Origin: Xanthostigma xanthostigma
Taxonomy: Eukaryota; Arthropoda; Insecta; Raphidioptera; Raphidiidae
Direction: 5' to 3'
Length of the DNA stretch: 64,000 nucleotides
Assembly: GCA_963575645.1 (NCBI GenBank)
Contig: OY754471.1
Span: 49,106,820-49,170,819, forward strand
The position numbers and the translations under genes are program-made. A model generated the notes under the pieces. That model did not search any database. It was given only the letters and a program-made list of their open reading frames with translations, and was not told the DNA's origin. Positions within the stretch are counted from its first letter, which is position 1, and each line of letters starts with the position of its first letter. Shown in pieces: positions 1 through 9,064 of the stretch.

Positions 1-179
1 GAATGTATTTTCATCTCTAATTCATTGTCATCAGATCAGTCCGTTTTCTTAGCACCGGATATTCTCAGATTACAATATAATGATAAAAGTGCAATCTCCA
101 ATGTGTCACATATATAATATAGTCATATATGCTGACACGTATAAATAATTTAATTAAATAATTTATCAAGAATGTTAAT
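1..179. other. Left edge, partial duplicate of the element interior
   Basis: The words around 45-75 ('ttcttagcaccggatattct') resemble 1,594-1,615, the end of the PPP1R15-like frame. The window may therefore open inside another copy of the same cassette. The rest is AT-rich, and no gene is seen. Confidence 0.3.
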
Positions 180-860
180 GAGGTTAATTAAGTATACTCC
201 GAGCCATCTATGATCAAAAAACGGAAGCGACTGCTCGCGTCATTATCAGCGTGATGTAAGCTTATGCATTCGGCCGACAGGTGGACTTTTCTGTTGCATT
301 GAGCACATAGAATTGTAATTCGACACTTATATTACTAAAACAGATAACATTTTTTTTAATCTAGATCAGGGGTGTGCAACCTTTTTAATCAACGGGCCCA
401 ATTTTGATTTTAAAATTTTTTGGCGTGCTGCACATAGAGTGACACTTATTAATAATTTACAAAACTTTATTTATAATAAACATTAAAAAAGTAAAGAATT
501 CATTTACAAATATTTATGCAAAATAATAAAAAACTGATATTTTATCCTCAGTACGGGCTTAGTGCTCTGCTCATTGACCTCTAGACTGTTCATCAGGACT
601 TTGACCTCCACTCTGACGTCACTGCGACGTTTCAGTCACGTGCAATGACGCCCTCTTTCCGTGAACCAATGAAATGTTAGTTTTAATCAATCAGGGGGGG
701 GGTAAGCGTTTCAGTCAGCTCCAATCAGAGCCTTTACTTTTGTGAGCCAATCAGAGAGTACCTTATGTGAACCAATCAGAGTGCATGAAACAGACATTAT
801 TCTCTAATCAGAGCCTTTCCTTTTGTAAGCCAATGAGAGAGTCCCTTTCCGTGAACCAAT
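180..860 (+). repeat. Left terminal inverted repeat
   Basis: Read on the complementary strand, this stretch matches 15,730-16,560 over several hundred bases, with indels. Shared landmarks are 'cggccgacaggtggactttt', the 'gtgtgcaacctttttaatca' segment and 'cagtgacg'-type words near 620. The inner end passes into a CCAAT-box cluster. Confidence 0.7.
660..860 (+). promoter_or_regulatory. Cluster of CCAAT boxes in the left repeat
   Basis: Six CCAAT pentamers occur between about 665 and 860, in the contexts CCAATCAGAG or CCAATGAGA. All are on the + strand and point into the element. CCAAT is the NF-Y binding core, so promoter or enhancer use is an inference from motif density. A larger array in the opposite orientation sits at the right end. 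Confidence 0.45.
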
Positions 861-1247
861 GAGTTGATAGTTATAGCGTTAATCAACTTTTTTTGTTGTC
901 GACGATTCTTACATATGACCATCTGAAAAGAGAGGGAGAGAGGGAGAGAGAGAGAGAAAGAGAGAGTCTCTTAAAAGTTATAGGTCGGCTGCTACTTGTT
1001 CATTACACGTTTAATTTATCAAGAATGATGATAATGAGGTTAAATTAAGTACATACAGAGCCATCTCTGATCAAAAAACGAGGATATATGAAACACATAC
1101 TTACCACATACTTCTTTAGTAATAATATCTGAAATATAAAAGATTTCTTTCCCCAAGGTAGTTTTTTAAATAAAAAGACATATAAAATACGTTTTATATA
1201 TTTATTGTAAAAAATCAATACAAAGTTAATAATATTATTGCTTAAAT

Positions 1248-1550
1248 CTAATTTACTGTATCCATGCTGAACGTTTCAACATCTGCACGATTATATTTAT
1301 CATCATTGTCATCACTACCAAAATCGCAATCGGTGGTGTCGTCTGAATCTTCGAGTAAATTTTCCGAAGCGTCAAAAATAATTTTAATTTTTAAATCACC
1401 AACCGTTAATATTTCTTTTTGCGGCTGCAAATCCGTACAATCGATATAGTTTGAAAGTAATATTTCGTTTGTGTATTTATTTCTTATAATTACTGTAATA
1501 CCGGCTTCGTGCATTTCCATATTGTTTTGAATATTATTATTATTATGCAC
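1248..1550 (-). CDS. Short acidic protein of the virus-like element
   Basis: A 100-aa frame that I do not recognise as a known family. The N-terminus is Asn-rich. The middle has the core 'DCTDLQPQKEILTVGDLKIK', and the C-terminal third is a run of Asp/Glu/Ser. A diverged second copy lies at 7,319-7,597 with the matching core 'DCSDLKSQKETIIVEDFKIK', which supports real past coding. It lies just downstream of the PPP1R15-like frame on the same strand, and the same pair order recurs at 7,319-7,745. No membrane segment or catalytic motif is visible. Confidence 0.5.
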   Translation of the reverse strand: MHNNNNIQNNMEMHEAGITVIIRNKYTNEILLSNYIDCTDLQPQKEILTVGDLKIKIIFDASENLLEDSDDTTDCDFGSDDNDDKYNRADVETFSMDTVN

Positions 1551-1577
1551 TAAGCTTAGAATGTTCTCGACGGATGA

Positions 1578-1784
1578 TTACGATGAATTGACAGTTCTTA
1601 GCACCGGACTGAGAATATGAGAGACTGCTTCTATTCGTCTTTTAAACCGTTCACGATCCCTTGCAATCTGCTCCCACATCCCCACCCTTGCTTTTCGATA
1701 TGCAAAACTCCAACAAACCATATATTTAATCTCTACCTTTTCGTTAAAACGTACAACTTTTTTTTTATTATTATTTTTATCCAT
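1578..1784 (-). CDS. PPP1R15/GADD34-like PP1-recruiting domain protein
   Basis: A 68-aa frame from the ATG at 1,784 (an in-frame extension to 1,817 lacks a better start). It is almost only the PPP1R15 core: a Lys-rich start, then 'VVRFNEKVEIKYMVCW' with the PP1-docking V-x-F, then 'ARVGMWEQIARDRERFKRRI', then 'LSPVL'. In human GADD34 the same order is KVRF, then ARxGPWEQLARDRxRFxRRI, then LSPCL. That family bridges protein phosphatase 1 to eIF2-alpha (with G-actin) and reverses translational shut-off. Large DNA viruses carry short mimics, such as ASFV DP71L and HSV ICP34.5. Its start overlaps the stop of the upstream 281-aa frame (ATGGATAA), a compact viral style. The domain match is from memory of the family, without an alignment run. 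Confidence 0.7.
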   Translation of the reverse strand: MDKNNNKKKVVRFNEKVEIKYMVCWSFAYRKARVGMWEQIARDRERFKRRIEAVSHILSPVLRTVNSS

Positions 1785-2622
1785 TACAGCTATTAAAGTC
1801 AGATATAATTTTTTCACTACAAACTATGGAGATTTCATAAAAGAGTCTTTCGTAATTAAAAGTGTGTAAAATATCTTTAAGTATAAAAAAATCATTGGAA
1901 CTTAAGCGTAGACAATTCAACAACTTACACTTATCTAAATACATTTTATAATAAATATTTATGCTGTTTGTGTTGTATACGTACAAGCACAATAAACTGT
2001 TTACAAGGTCTTTCATTTCCAACAAATTATTCCACTCACTTTTTGATAAAATCAACGAACAAACAGAATTCAATCGTTGCAATTTTAAATGTTTTATCTT
2101 CTTTAAATAAACTTCTTTTATTTCCACGTTTCCGCCAATCACTGAATAAAATCGCCGATGAGCGTCGTCGTTGAAGTACTTGTTTATATGATCACACAAC
2201 AACATCAGAGCACACCAATCGATCTGTTCGATAAAAATGCCGCTCGATTTCACATCTCTCAGTTCGAGCGTTGCTTGAAAACCTTGAGAAGAAGGCAGCC
2301 AACCGACGTTAACGTATTTACTTCGTTTGACATCGATGAAAAAAATATTTTGCATCAAAAGTTTCGTTTCAGAATTCGATACCTCCAAGGCAGGCAGAAA
2401 CGAAGGTGTAGTAGTAGTAGTTGTTGATGAATCAGCAGCAGGAAAGATTTCAGTGTCAAAGTCGCGCACCAGTGGAAACTCTACAATGTCTACACCTCTC
2501 TCCTCGTTCTCCTCCACCGTTATCACGTTGTTGTAATCGAAATTCACATCATATGACAACGCAGCCATCGTTGTCTCAGGAGAAGAGTTGTATAACTGGA
2601 ATATATTCGGAGTAATGCTCAT
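1777..2622 (-). CDS. 281-aa protein of the virus-like element, unknown function
   Basis: The longest frame in the element: 281 aa, starting at an ATG and ending 8 nt inside the PPP1R15-like frame. I do not recognise the family. The N-terminal 90 residues are polar and acidic with a Thr run near residue 68, so probably disordered. From about residue 95 the sequence becomes regular and rich in Leu, Ile, Tyr, Lys and Asn ('LLQ/FFIDVKRSKYVNVGWL', several Leu-rich helices), with scattered Cys (about eight in total). No signal peptide or membrane span is evident. The same-strand overlap suggests co-transcription with the PPP1R15-like and acidic frames. Confidence 0.55.
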   Translation of the reverse strand: MSITPNIFQLYNSSPETTMAALSYDVNFDYNNVITVEENEERGVDIVEFPLVRDFDTEIFPAADSSTTTTTTPSFLPALEVSNSETKLLMQNIFFIDVKRSKYVNVGWLPSSQGFQATLELRDVKSSGIFIEQIDWCALMLLCDHINKYFNDDAHRRFYSVIGGNVEIKEVYLKKIKHLKLQRLNSVCSLILSKSEWNNLLEMKDLVNSLLCLYVYNTNSINIYYKMYLDKCKLLNCLRLSSNDFFILKDILHTFNYERLFYEISIVCSEKIISDFNSCNG

Positions 2623-2879
2623 CCTAACGCGTTCAACAAAGTCTCACGAATACTGGCTTTGCTTTTTTGTGTTCAGTTACAATATTACTAAATCCCCTCC
2701 ACTCGAATGCCCGAGTGATTCGTCTTGACACGACAGTCCGTTTCGTTAAGTTTCGCTGCATCTCTTACCTTAAATAAATAAGATAATAAGGATGAAAACT
2801 GAAATTTAATTATTAAATGTAGCCAATGATAAAAATTCTTTATTTGCAACTCAATAAATATAGCGTACATTACAACGGA

Positions 2880-3180
2880 TGTGTAAACGCTAGCTCAGCA
2901 TTTTAAAAAGAGTCATATCCTATTACAAGTATATGTTTTTATTCTCATCATAATGACATCACGCATACCTGATGCAATTTTTTCCTTAGCGGATGTGAAA
3001 TCACCAGCTCAGCATTTTTAAATGGTGTCATATTTCTCTTTCGTATAATTTCAAGTATATATCGTTTCGCTTGTAGAAGTACTACTTCCCCCCCCCCCAC
3101 CCTGCGTTAAGCGTGATATTACTGTATTTCATAACACATAGCATACCATGATTCTTCTATCAGTTTGATTTAAGCAGTCT
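2880..3180 (+). repeat. Inner inverted repeat, left copy, with a tandem pair
   Basis: Two related units begin 'ggatgtgtaaacgctagctcagcattttaaaa' and 'ggatgtgaaatcaccagctcagcatttttaaa'-like (first 20 bases only are closely similar). They are followed by a C-run near 3,090 and 'cgttaagcgtgatattactg'. The reverse complement is spread over 14,830-15,560, where a G-run, 'cagtaataccgcgcttaacg' and 'atgctgagctggtg' recur. This pair lies inside the outer terminal repeats. Confidence 0.5.
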
Positions 3181-3513
3181 TTCGTATTGCAAGTGAAAAA
3201 AGTGCAGTCTTTCGTGTTGCAAGTGAAAAAAGTGTAGTCTTCAAGGGAAACAACAATTTGTCCGGCATTAACCGAAATTTATCATAATTAACGGTAAGTA
3301 AGAAAATATTTTGAATCTGTTTAAAAAAAAGATTTGTAATACTTTTCTTTTTTGCTTCAGAACGTAAAAATTGCAGAGCATCGCACCCAGCTATCGTAAG
3401 ATTGAGAAAACAACCGCTATATACATATTATTATAAGAAGTATGTAAAACTAAAACGAACTATATCATTATTGTTTTTTGCATCATAATTAATAATTTTC
3501 TTTTTGGTTACAG
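3180..3513 (+). promoter_or_regulatory. Repeated upstream motif and spliced leader of the 139-aa gene
   Basis: 'gcagtctttcgt..tgcaagtgaaaaaagtg' is repeated in tandem (3,173-3,240). Splice-like signals then follow: donor 'aattaacg|gtaagta' at about 3,292, acceptor 'ttgcttcag' before 3,361, donor 'gctatc|gtaagattg' at about 3,394, and acceptor 'tttggttacag' ending at 3,513, immediately before the ATG. This implies two non-coding leader exons, which is an inference from signals only. Confidence 0.4.
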
Positions 3514-3933
3514 ATGAACGTGAAACGTTTCAATGAAATTGGAAACTATGAGGGGAAAATCTATAATGATAATAAGTTTAGGAGAATAAGGGATTTAACG
3601 ATAAATCACAGATATAATATAGAAAAAGTGCAAACAATGAAAACTCGATACGGTGATAAAATTGTAGTCATTTTAAAATACGAGAGCGGTATTTTTTTCT
3701 TGCCTGCAAGATTTCAACGTTTAAGTGAATCGGACAGAAACGAATTGCTGTCCATGAAAAATTTTTCTCTTATATACAAGGGAGAGAAAAAAGCTGACGG
3801 TCATTCCAACAACACGACCTCCATTATTAATTTTATAGAAAACGATGAAGTGAATCACACTGTAGAAGAAAAAGTCGGTTTACAGACGTTAGTTTCACAT
3901 GATAATGCATTCCGCTCGAATATCATAACCTAA
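3514..3933 (+). CDS. 139-aa protein with 'TRYGDKIVVIL' core, tail from a repeat
   Basis: The ATG directly follows a good acceptor (ggttacag). Residues about 20-95 read as a small beta-rich domain: 'IEKVQTMKTRYGDKIVVIL', then 'FFLPARFQRLSE', then 'NFSLIYKGEK'. This is reminiscent of the short OB-fold-like proteins common in aphid-group genomes and mobile elements, possibly binding single-stranded DNA. That assignment is tentative. The last twenty or so residues are encoded by a dispersed MITE-like repeat that also occurs near 23,340-23,405 and 50,271-50,330. The frame is on the opposite strand to the genes at 1,248-2,622. Confidence 0.5.
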   Translation: MNVKRFNEIGNYEGKIYNDNKFRRIRDLTINHRYNIEKVQTMKTRYGDKIVVILKYESGIFFLPARFQRLSESDRNELLSMKNFSLIYKGEKKADGHSNNTTSIINFIENDEVNHTVEEKVGLQTLVSHDNAFRSNIIT

Positions 3934-4010
3934 ATTTTAGTAGCAACGTTGCACTTTTTCGTGCTTGCAGCCGGTGTTTCATCAATTTATAATACGTTAT
4001 CGCGTTTTAA
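3870..4010 (+). repeat. MITE-like repeat (family A), copy 1
   Basis: Contains 'gcattccgctcgaatatcat' and 'gcagccggtgtttcatcaat', shared with 22,455-22,600 and 23,205-23,405 (reversed) and 50,271-50,435 (same strand). It supplies the 3' end of the preceding 139-aa frame. Confidence 0.6.
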
Positions 4011-4071
4011 AAAAAAATAACGACGCTTTTACTTCTAAGTAAATAAGTTATTTTCACATGTTTTATTTAGT

Positions 4072-4498
4072 ATGAATATTATGCAGTGCAAGTGTTTTTT
4101 AGTTTATGAATATTATAATCATTCATTTAATGTTAAATTTTGTACTAAATGCACAGAATCATTTGAAGAATGTAAATTCATTAAAAATACTTTAGTAAAT
4201 TATTGTTTCCTTTGTGAACAGACGCAACATCCTGGATCTTGCATTTTGCTTCTTTATCAGAAAAAAATATGCATTATTTAAAAAAAAAAAATTGCACTGT
4301 TTTAAATGTAAAATAAGTTTAATGTGTTGTTATTCTAAATGTGACTTTTGTTTAATGAATGTAACTAGTTTAAGGAAAATAGCTTATAGAAAATTACTAT
4401 CTTACAACATGCAGATTCCAAATTACATGGAAGATTTTACTATTTGTTCAATAAATGAAAAAAAAATTGCTGAATATGATAAAATCAATCGTAAATAA
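4072..4498 (+). other. Cys-rich coding remnant of the virus-like element
   Basis: Two overlapping + strand reading frames here are rich in CxxC pairs ('FCTKCTESFEECKF', 'YCFLCEQTQHPGSC', 'LHCFKCKISLMCC'). Together they suggest a former zinc-binding small protein. I do not recognise the family. The region is AT-rich and is followed by non-coding sequence. Confidence 0.35.
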
Positions 4499-4769
4499 GA
4501 ATATTTAGCGTAAATTAGCTAGTCTTTCAAAAATATTGTAAATAACTTATTATTTTTTTTCATCTTTTCTGTAAATATTTTATTCATTTATGCAAGAATT
4601 AGTTTTATATATTATAAAATGTGGATGATGTTGACAATTATTTGATTATTGAATAAATAGGATTATTTCATATGATTTTTTTAATTATTAACCTCCATGA
4701 AGCCTAGTTTCCTTCATCGCAAATTTATTCCTACAACATGAATCAAAACTCTTTTTGTAGTTTTTGTGA

Positions 4770-5135
4770 AAAATACACAAACCACACACCCACACACAAA
4801 CAAACACAAACACACCATACACACCACACGCACAGACACAAATTTACACACATTGACACAAATATACACACATACACACAAACATAGGCACAAATATACA
4901 CACATTGACACAAATTTACACATACACACACACACAAACAAACACAAACACACCACACACACAGACACAAATTTACACACATTGACACAAATATACACAC
5001 ATACACACAAACATAGGCACAAATATACACACATTGACACAAATTTACACAAATTTACACAAACATACACACACACACACACACACACACAAGCACACAA
5101 AAATCGCTGACACAAACACACACACCACAAAGGTG
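4770..5135. repeat. CA-rich minisatellite
   Basis: (ACACA)-rich sequence with a longer unit of about 131 bp: 'cacagacacaaatttacaca' begins near 4,830 and again near 4,961. It ends in a plain (CA)n tract near 5,070-5,090. It yields spurious long frames on both strands, which I do not call as genes. Confidence 0.85.
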
Positions 5136-5174
5136 ATAACCACAAAGGTGAATAACGGAAGAGACCTTGTAAAA

Positions 5175-5490
5175 ATAAATAAAATAATATGCCGTTATGA
5201 AAAGTATACCATCATTATATAAAAAAACACCGTTATAGCAAATATCTCTTCTGCGCATGCGTTGATTTTTCCCAAAAAAAAACAATAACGCTCTTCATAT
5301 TTGCATATCAAACATCCTCTCAAAATTTGGTTTCGATCCGCTCATCCGTTTGATCTGTATCATGTTATTAATTTATACATATTATACTATCAAGTTAATC
5401 AAACCAGAATGAAATTTAAAGCGTATAAAGAATTGTTCGTCCTGTTTTTGCCATCCATTAGGTTCTAATAACTTAACAGAGTTAAATTGA
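5175..5490 (+). repeat. Dispersed repeat B, copy 1
   Basis: 'cgttatgaaaagtataccat' and 'aatatctcttctgcgcatgc' recur in the same orientation at 12,757-12,960. The second half ('caagttaatcaaaccagaat') recurs inverted near 14,050-14,190. Likely a non-autonomous transposon of unknown type. Confidence 0.6.
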
Positions 5491-6360
5491 TGTTATTTTT
5501 AAAAAAAATATTACAAAAAAGTCTAATGCTCTGGAAAATGTATATAAAAAACACACTTCGGTGTGAATTTTTGTTGAGATCCGAGAAAAATTTGTAATTT
5601 CTAAAATATGACAGTCATATACCTAAGAAGCTCTGTATAGAGTAGAGATGCCACAAATCTTCGACTTATTCGGCTACTTTTTTAATAATAGGTATTCGGC
5701 CAAATACCGAGTATCAAATATAGATAAGATTCACCGTTTTCATGATCACCAACCACCAAGCAGGAAAATGAGTTTTCCTGATTTTCCGAGCCAACATTAT
5801 ACTCAAACAAAGCATGAAATCGTGCTGAAGACGTTGTTGTCGTTTGTTGAACGTAGTTTTTGTTTGTTTACGAATAAGACTGTTGATTGTAGCGCCCCAG
5901 CACTGTTGGGAAAATGAAAACTGATTTTCATGATTTTCCGGGTCAACATGGTACTCAAATGAAGCGGGAAATCGTGTTGAAGACGTTGATGAGCTCCGTT
6001 GGACGCTGCTCCTCTTCGTTTAGGAATTAGACTTTTGGTTTCCCAGGCGGGGGTGCACCTTGCACCGCTGCAGACCTACCGAGCGACCTTGGGTTCGAGG
6101 GTACTGAGTACTCTCACTGTGACGGTTTGATAAACTTCGGAAAGTGGTGGGGGGTAAAAATAGCTGATTTTGAACTAGTTTTCAAGTAATTTAGAAACCC
6201 CTACAAATGCAATTCTGTTTGTGTGCGGGATTGGAAAATAAAGAGGTTAAAAAAATACATGTACTATATCTTAAAGCATTTTTTTATTTAATCATGAAAG
6301 ATATTTATATTGTTATAAGTTCATCTTAAAAAATAACAGGTTTATTCATTATTATTGAGA
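5491..6360. other. Gene-poor stretch
   Basis: No convincing gene. A near-duplicate of about 100 bp is visible: 'ttttcctgattttccgagcc' near 5,775 against 'tttcatgattttccgggtca' near 5,925. Bases 6,040-6,100 contain a B-box-like 'ttgggttcgaggg', a possible decayed tRNA-derived SINE head. Confidence 0.3.
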
Positions 6361-6699
6361 TTATACGTCCGTGCTTGTTTCTTTATTATCAATTCTTCGA
6401 GAATAAACGGAGAAGTATTCATTATAATGATCTATCAATTTTTCCACAAATAAAATTTCTCTATCGATTCTAACGCACTGACAGGTGTCTTGGCAGCATC
6501 TTGCTCTTTCGTCAGCCCACACGCAGTTCACCTCATGCAGACCGTGTTTAGATGTGATCAGTTTTATCGAACCGGCTGCGTTGTATTTGGCCTTGAAATT
6601 CGTGAAATATTTCAAAGTTCTCGGACAGTTGATGCGGTTACCGTTTTCACCAGACAACAACGAGTTCAGTTTCTCTCTAACAACGTCTACGCGTTCCAT
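6361..6699 (-). CDS. 112-aa Cys-containing protein of the virus-like element
   Basis: A 112-aa frame of unrecognised family. Residues about 60-80 hold a Cys cluster ('CVWADERARCCQDTCQCVRI'), and basic segments flank it. No signal peptide or membrane span. It lies on the same strand as the membrane-protein frame at 6,826-7,185, 126 bp downstream of it, which fits a run of small genes read leftward. Confidence 0.4.
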   Translation of the reverse strand: MERVDVVREKLNSLLSGENGNRINCPRTLKYFTNFKAKYNAAGSIKLITSKHGLHEVNCVWADERARCCQDTCQCVRIDREILFVEKLIDHYNEYFSVYSRRIDNKETSTDV

Positions 6700-6825
6700 A
6701 CTTTTGTTTTTTTAAGAAATATTCTTCAAATGACCTTGTGCTGTTGTTATTGTGCTGATATTCTTGTTGTTCGACGCACACTTGATCGTAAACTGAGCTG
6801 ACTAATCATTCGATGTACAATTTAT

Positions 6826-7185
6826 TCACGTTTCCATCAAGACGCTTATGTTCTGTCTCAAGTAACGCATGTTCCAAGTCAGCAGACTGAACAGATGCGA
6901 AGTCGATCGATTCAGATGCTCTTGGATTTCATTCAATGTATTATTGACTTTTCCCATTGCATCGATTACATATTCAACATTTTCCACTTGAAATTTATGA
7001 AACATACGACTGTAGGTACTGTTTATTTTCAAAATCGAACCGCATTTATTATCTAAATCCGATACCCAAAAATCTAAAATTATGAGGTCTGCAATTACGT
7101 ATGCGCTCACCAAACCACACACTGCAAACGTGAAGAATGTTCTCCACTCGGCGACACCCATTGTAACACTGAATATCAATTTCAC
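6826..7185 (-). CDS. 119-aa membrane protein of the virus-like element
   Basis: A 119-aa frame with one strong hydrophobic segment (residues about 16-40, 'TFFTFAVCGLVSAYVIADLI'). A polar region with two N-x-S/T sites ('INSTY', 'LNRST') and a helical heptad-like stretch follow. The topology resembles a small type II membrane protein or a signal-anchored glycoprotein. The family is not recognised. It sits between the acidic-protein paralogue and the 112-aa frame on one strand. Confidence 0.45.
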   Translation of the reverse strand: MKLIFSVTMGVAEWRTFFTFAVCGLVSAYVIADLIILDFWVSDLDNKCGSILKINSTYSRMFHKFQVENVEYVIDAMGKVNNTLNEIQEHLNRSTSHLFSLLTWNMRYLRQNISVLMET

Positions 7186-7318
7186 ACTTCTCTAATATTA
7201 ATATCTGAAATATAAATTTTCCTCAAGGTATTTTTTTAATAAAAAACAGTATTACGTTTAAATATATTTATTGTAAAAAAAAAAATCAATACTATAAAAA
7301 AATTGCTGTAATCTAATT

Positions 7319-7597
7319 TCATATGCTTATACAATACATTTCAAAATCACCGGTGTCATCATAATTTCCTTCATCTTCAAACCCTTCCTCGTTTTCGCAA
7401 TCCTCATAGTCTTCGTCTGAATCATCCAGTCTATCTTCAGTTGACTCGAAAATAATTTTAATTTTAAAATCTTCTACTATGATTGTTTCTTTTTGTGACT
7501 TTAAATCTGAACAATCAATACCGGCTTCAGAAATCTCCATGTTGTTATTATTCTTAAAAAAAGCAGCAGCGACAGTTCTGTTCTGCTCGACTGTCAA
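7319..7597 (-). CDS. Second acidic protein, paralogue of the 1,248-1,550 frame
   Basis: A 92-aa frame sharing the core 'SQKETIIVEDFKIKIIFEST' and an Asp/Glu-rich tail with the frame at 1,248-1,550. The flanking non-coding sequence is also alike ('aatatctgaaatataaa' and 'tatatttattgtaaaaaa' downstream of both). This shows a segmental duplication within the element and not chance similarity. The start may be an internal Met near residue 20, matching the paralogue better. Confidence 0.45.
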   Translation of the reverse strand: MTVEQNRTVAAAFFKNNNNMEISEAGIDCSDLKSQKETIIVEDFKIKIIFESTEDRLDDSDEDYEDCENEEGFEDEGNYDDTGDFEMYCISI

Positions 7598-7614
7598 CGG
7601 TGAATTGAGAATTT

Positions 7615-7745
7615 CAAAACCGGAATGAGAATATGTGAGACTTTTTCAATTCTTCTTTTAATTCGATCGCGTTCTCTAGTAATCTGTTCCCATATTCCCA
7701 CCCGCGCTTTACGATATATAAAATTCCAACAAATCATATAGTTAA
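7615..7745 (-). pseudogene. Decayed second copy of the PPP1R15-like domain
   Basis: The minus strand still shows words such as 'YRKARVG' and 'WEQI' next to the acidic paralogue, in the same order as 1,248-1,784. It is a broken fossil of the domain, older or less constrained than the copy at 1,578-1,784. Confidence 0.55.
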
Positions 7746-7754
7746 TAGTAGTAG

Positions 7755-7905
7755 TACCGAAACTACTCAACCGATTTCAAAAATTTTCTCACCAATATTT
7801 AGGATGGTCATAGGCTATATATTATAGCATTAATTTTATAATTTAATCGATGGAAAAATGATGGAATTTTACAAATTCATGCGAAGCCGGACCGGGCTAC
7901 TATAT
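7755..7905. mobile_element. Helitron-like fragment
   Basis: 'caccaatatttaggatggtc', 'ataggctatatattatagca' and a terminal 'gcgaagccggaccgggctac' match a sequence very common at arthropod Helitron-type ends, as I recall it. A shorter relative ('ggttcggcttcgcccggatc') is at 51,535-51,560. Nothing coding is present. Confidence 0.4.
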
Positions 7906-8740
7906 TTAATAAAAGGTTGAATCAATTCTGTAGTTTTTTCACATTTTTTAATAAAATAAGCACTTTTTAATGAGATTCTTACTTTTTAAGTATAAAATCA
8001 TTTCAATTAAATTAAACAAATAAGAAAAAAATATAATTTAAAAAACAATTAAATAATTAAAATTCCTGATAACCAAAAAGTACATCCAGCCCTGCTATTT
8101 TTCATCGAAAGTATCATAATAAATTATAAACGCTCAAAAACCAAGGTTTCTTTTATAATTATTTCCCATTTACATTATTTGACCCTCTCCTTTGACACGC
8201 CAAGCTTAACTTCGCACACACTTGCTATTTTCAAAAACATATGAGTATTGAAAATGTGATTTGCAAATATCCTCAAAAAATTGATCACCCCCTGTTTTAG
8301 ACGAAATTGATGTTTTGTAATTATACATCCACCAGGGGTAGAATGTTGTTTGGAAATGTTTTTTCGGAATTAGCACTTCCAGGAATTTGTGCTCATACCA
8401 ATCGGTTTGTATATGTTATGGCTGTCAGATTCTCTATTACACATATAGACGCTGATGACTTCAGCTGTAGAGAGTCTATAATCATTAATCATTGTGATTA
8501 TACAACGAAAATGAGAGTGTGTTGTTTTATAAATTAAAAATAAGCTACTAGTCTTATTTCCGTCATACTATACTATAACATTAGATAAATGTGCACTGCC
8601 TAACAACCTATATTGTGCAAAATATGGCAAACTAGTTTTTTTTGTAATAAAACTAGTACAAGGGCTTATAATATCGAATATTTTTTATGTTTACTAATAC
8701 GATTTAATAATGTGTTCAGGAAATAAATACGCAAACGATA
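7906..8740. other. No supported gene
   Basis: AT-rich sequence. One 76-codon frame (8,307-8,537) has no family resemblance and I do not call it. Confidence 0.4.
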
Positions 8741-8914
8741 ATTAATGTGGATTTATTAAATTGAAAACAATCGACTTCGCCAGGGCCCTCGTAAGGTCTC
8801 ACGCCACCCGCGTGCGGATTCATAATTGACACCCCTTATTGGGGATAAACTCACTAGACGATATATCAAATTGAAAAACGTTAAAAATCCTAAATAACTA
8901 ATACTGTAAGTACA

Positions 8915-9060
8915 ATTAATAGAAACTTTGTTTCCTTGTCTTTTTGCAAATACTTCTTCATAGAATCAGACATTTTGTTTTTTTCTTCTTGGCTAATTTT
9001 CTTAAGTTGCTGAAATTGTGCACCCGAAGGTTTTTTTCTTTCATTACTTTCCTGAAATGC
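8915..9060 (-). pseudogene. hAT (TTF-zinc-finger type) transposase N-terminal remnant
   Basis: The minus strand encodes 'ERKKPSGAQFQQLKK', then 'QEEKNKMSDSMKKYLQK'. This matches the familiar 'KRKxSGAExRKxxxE...LxKYF' start of ZMYM/TTF-type hAT transposases. No zinc finger or catalytic domain follows, so only the first segment survives. Nearby 8,775-8,820 has a CAGGGCCCTCG-like end that may belong to it. Confidence 0.5.
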
Positions 9061-9064
9061 AACA

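Noticed and set aside
4714-5145. Frames of 99-143 codons on both strands, Cys/Val-rich or His/Thr-rich
   Set aside because: They are translations of a CA/GT minisatellite, and the repeat explains them fully.
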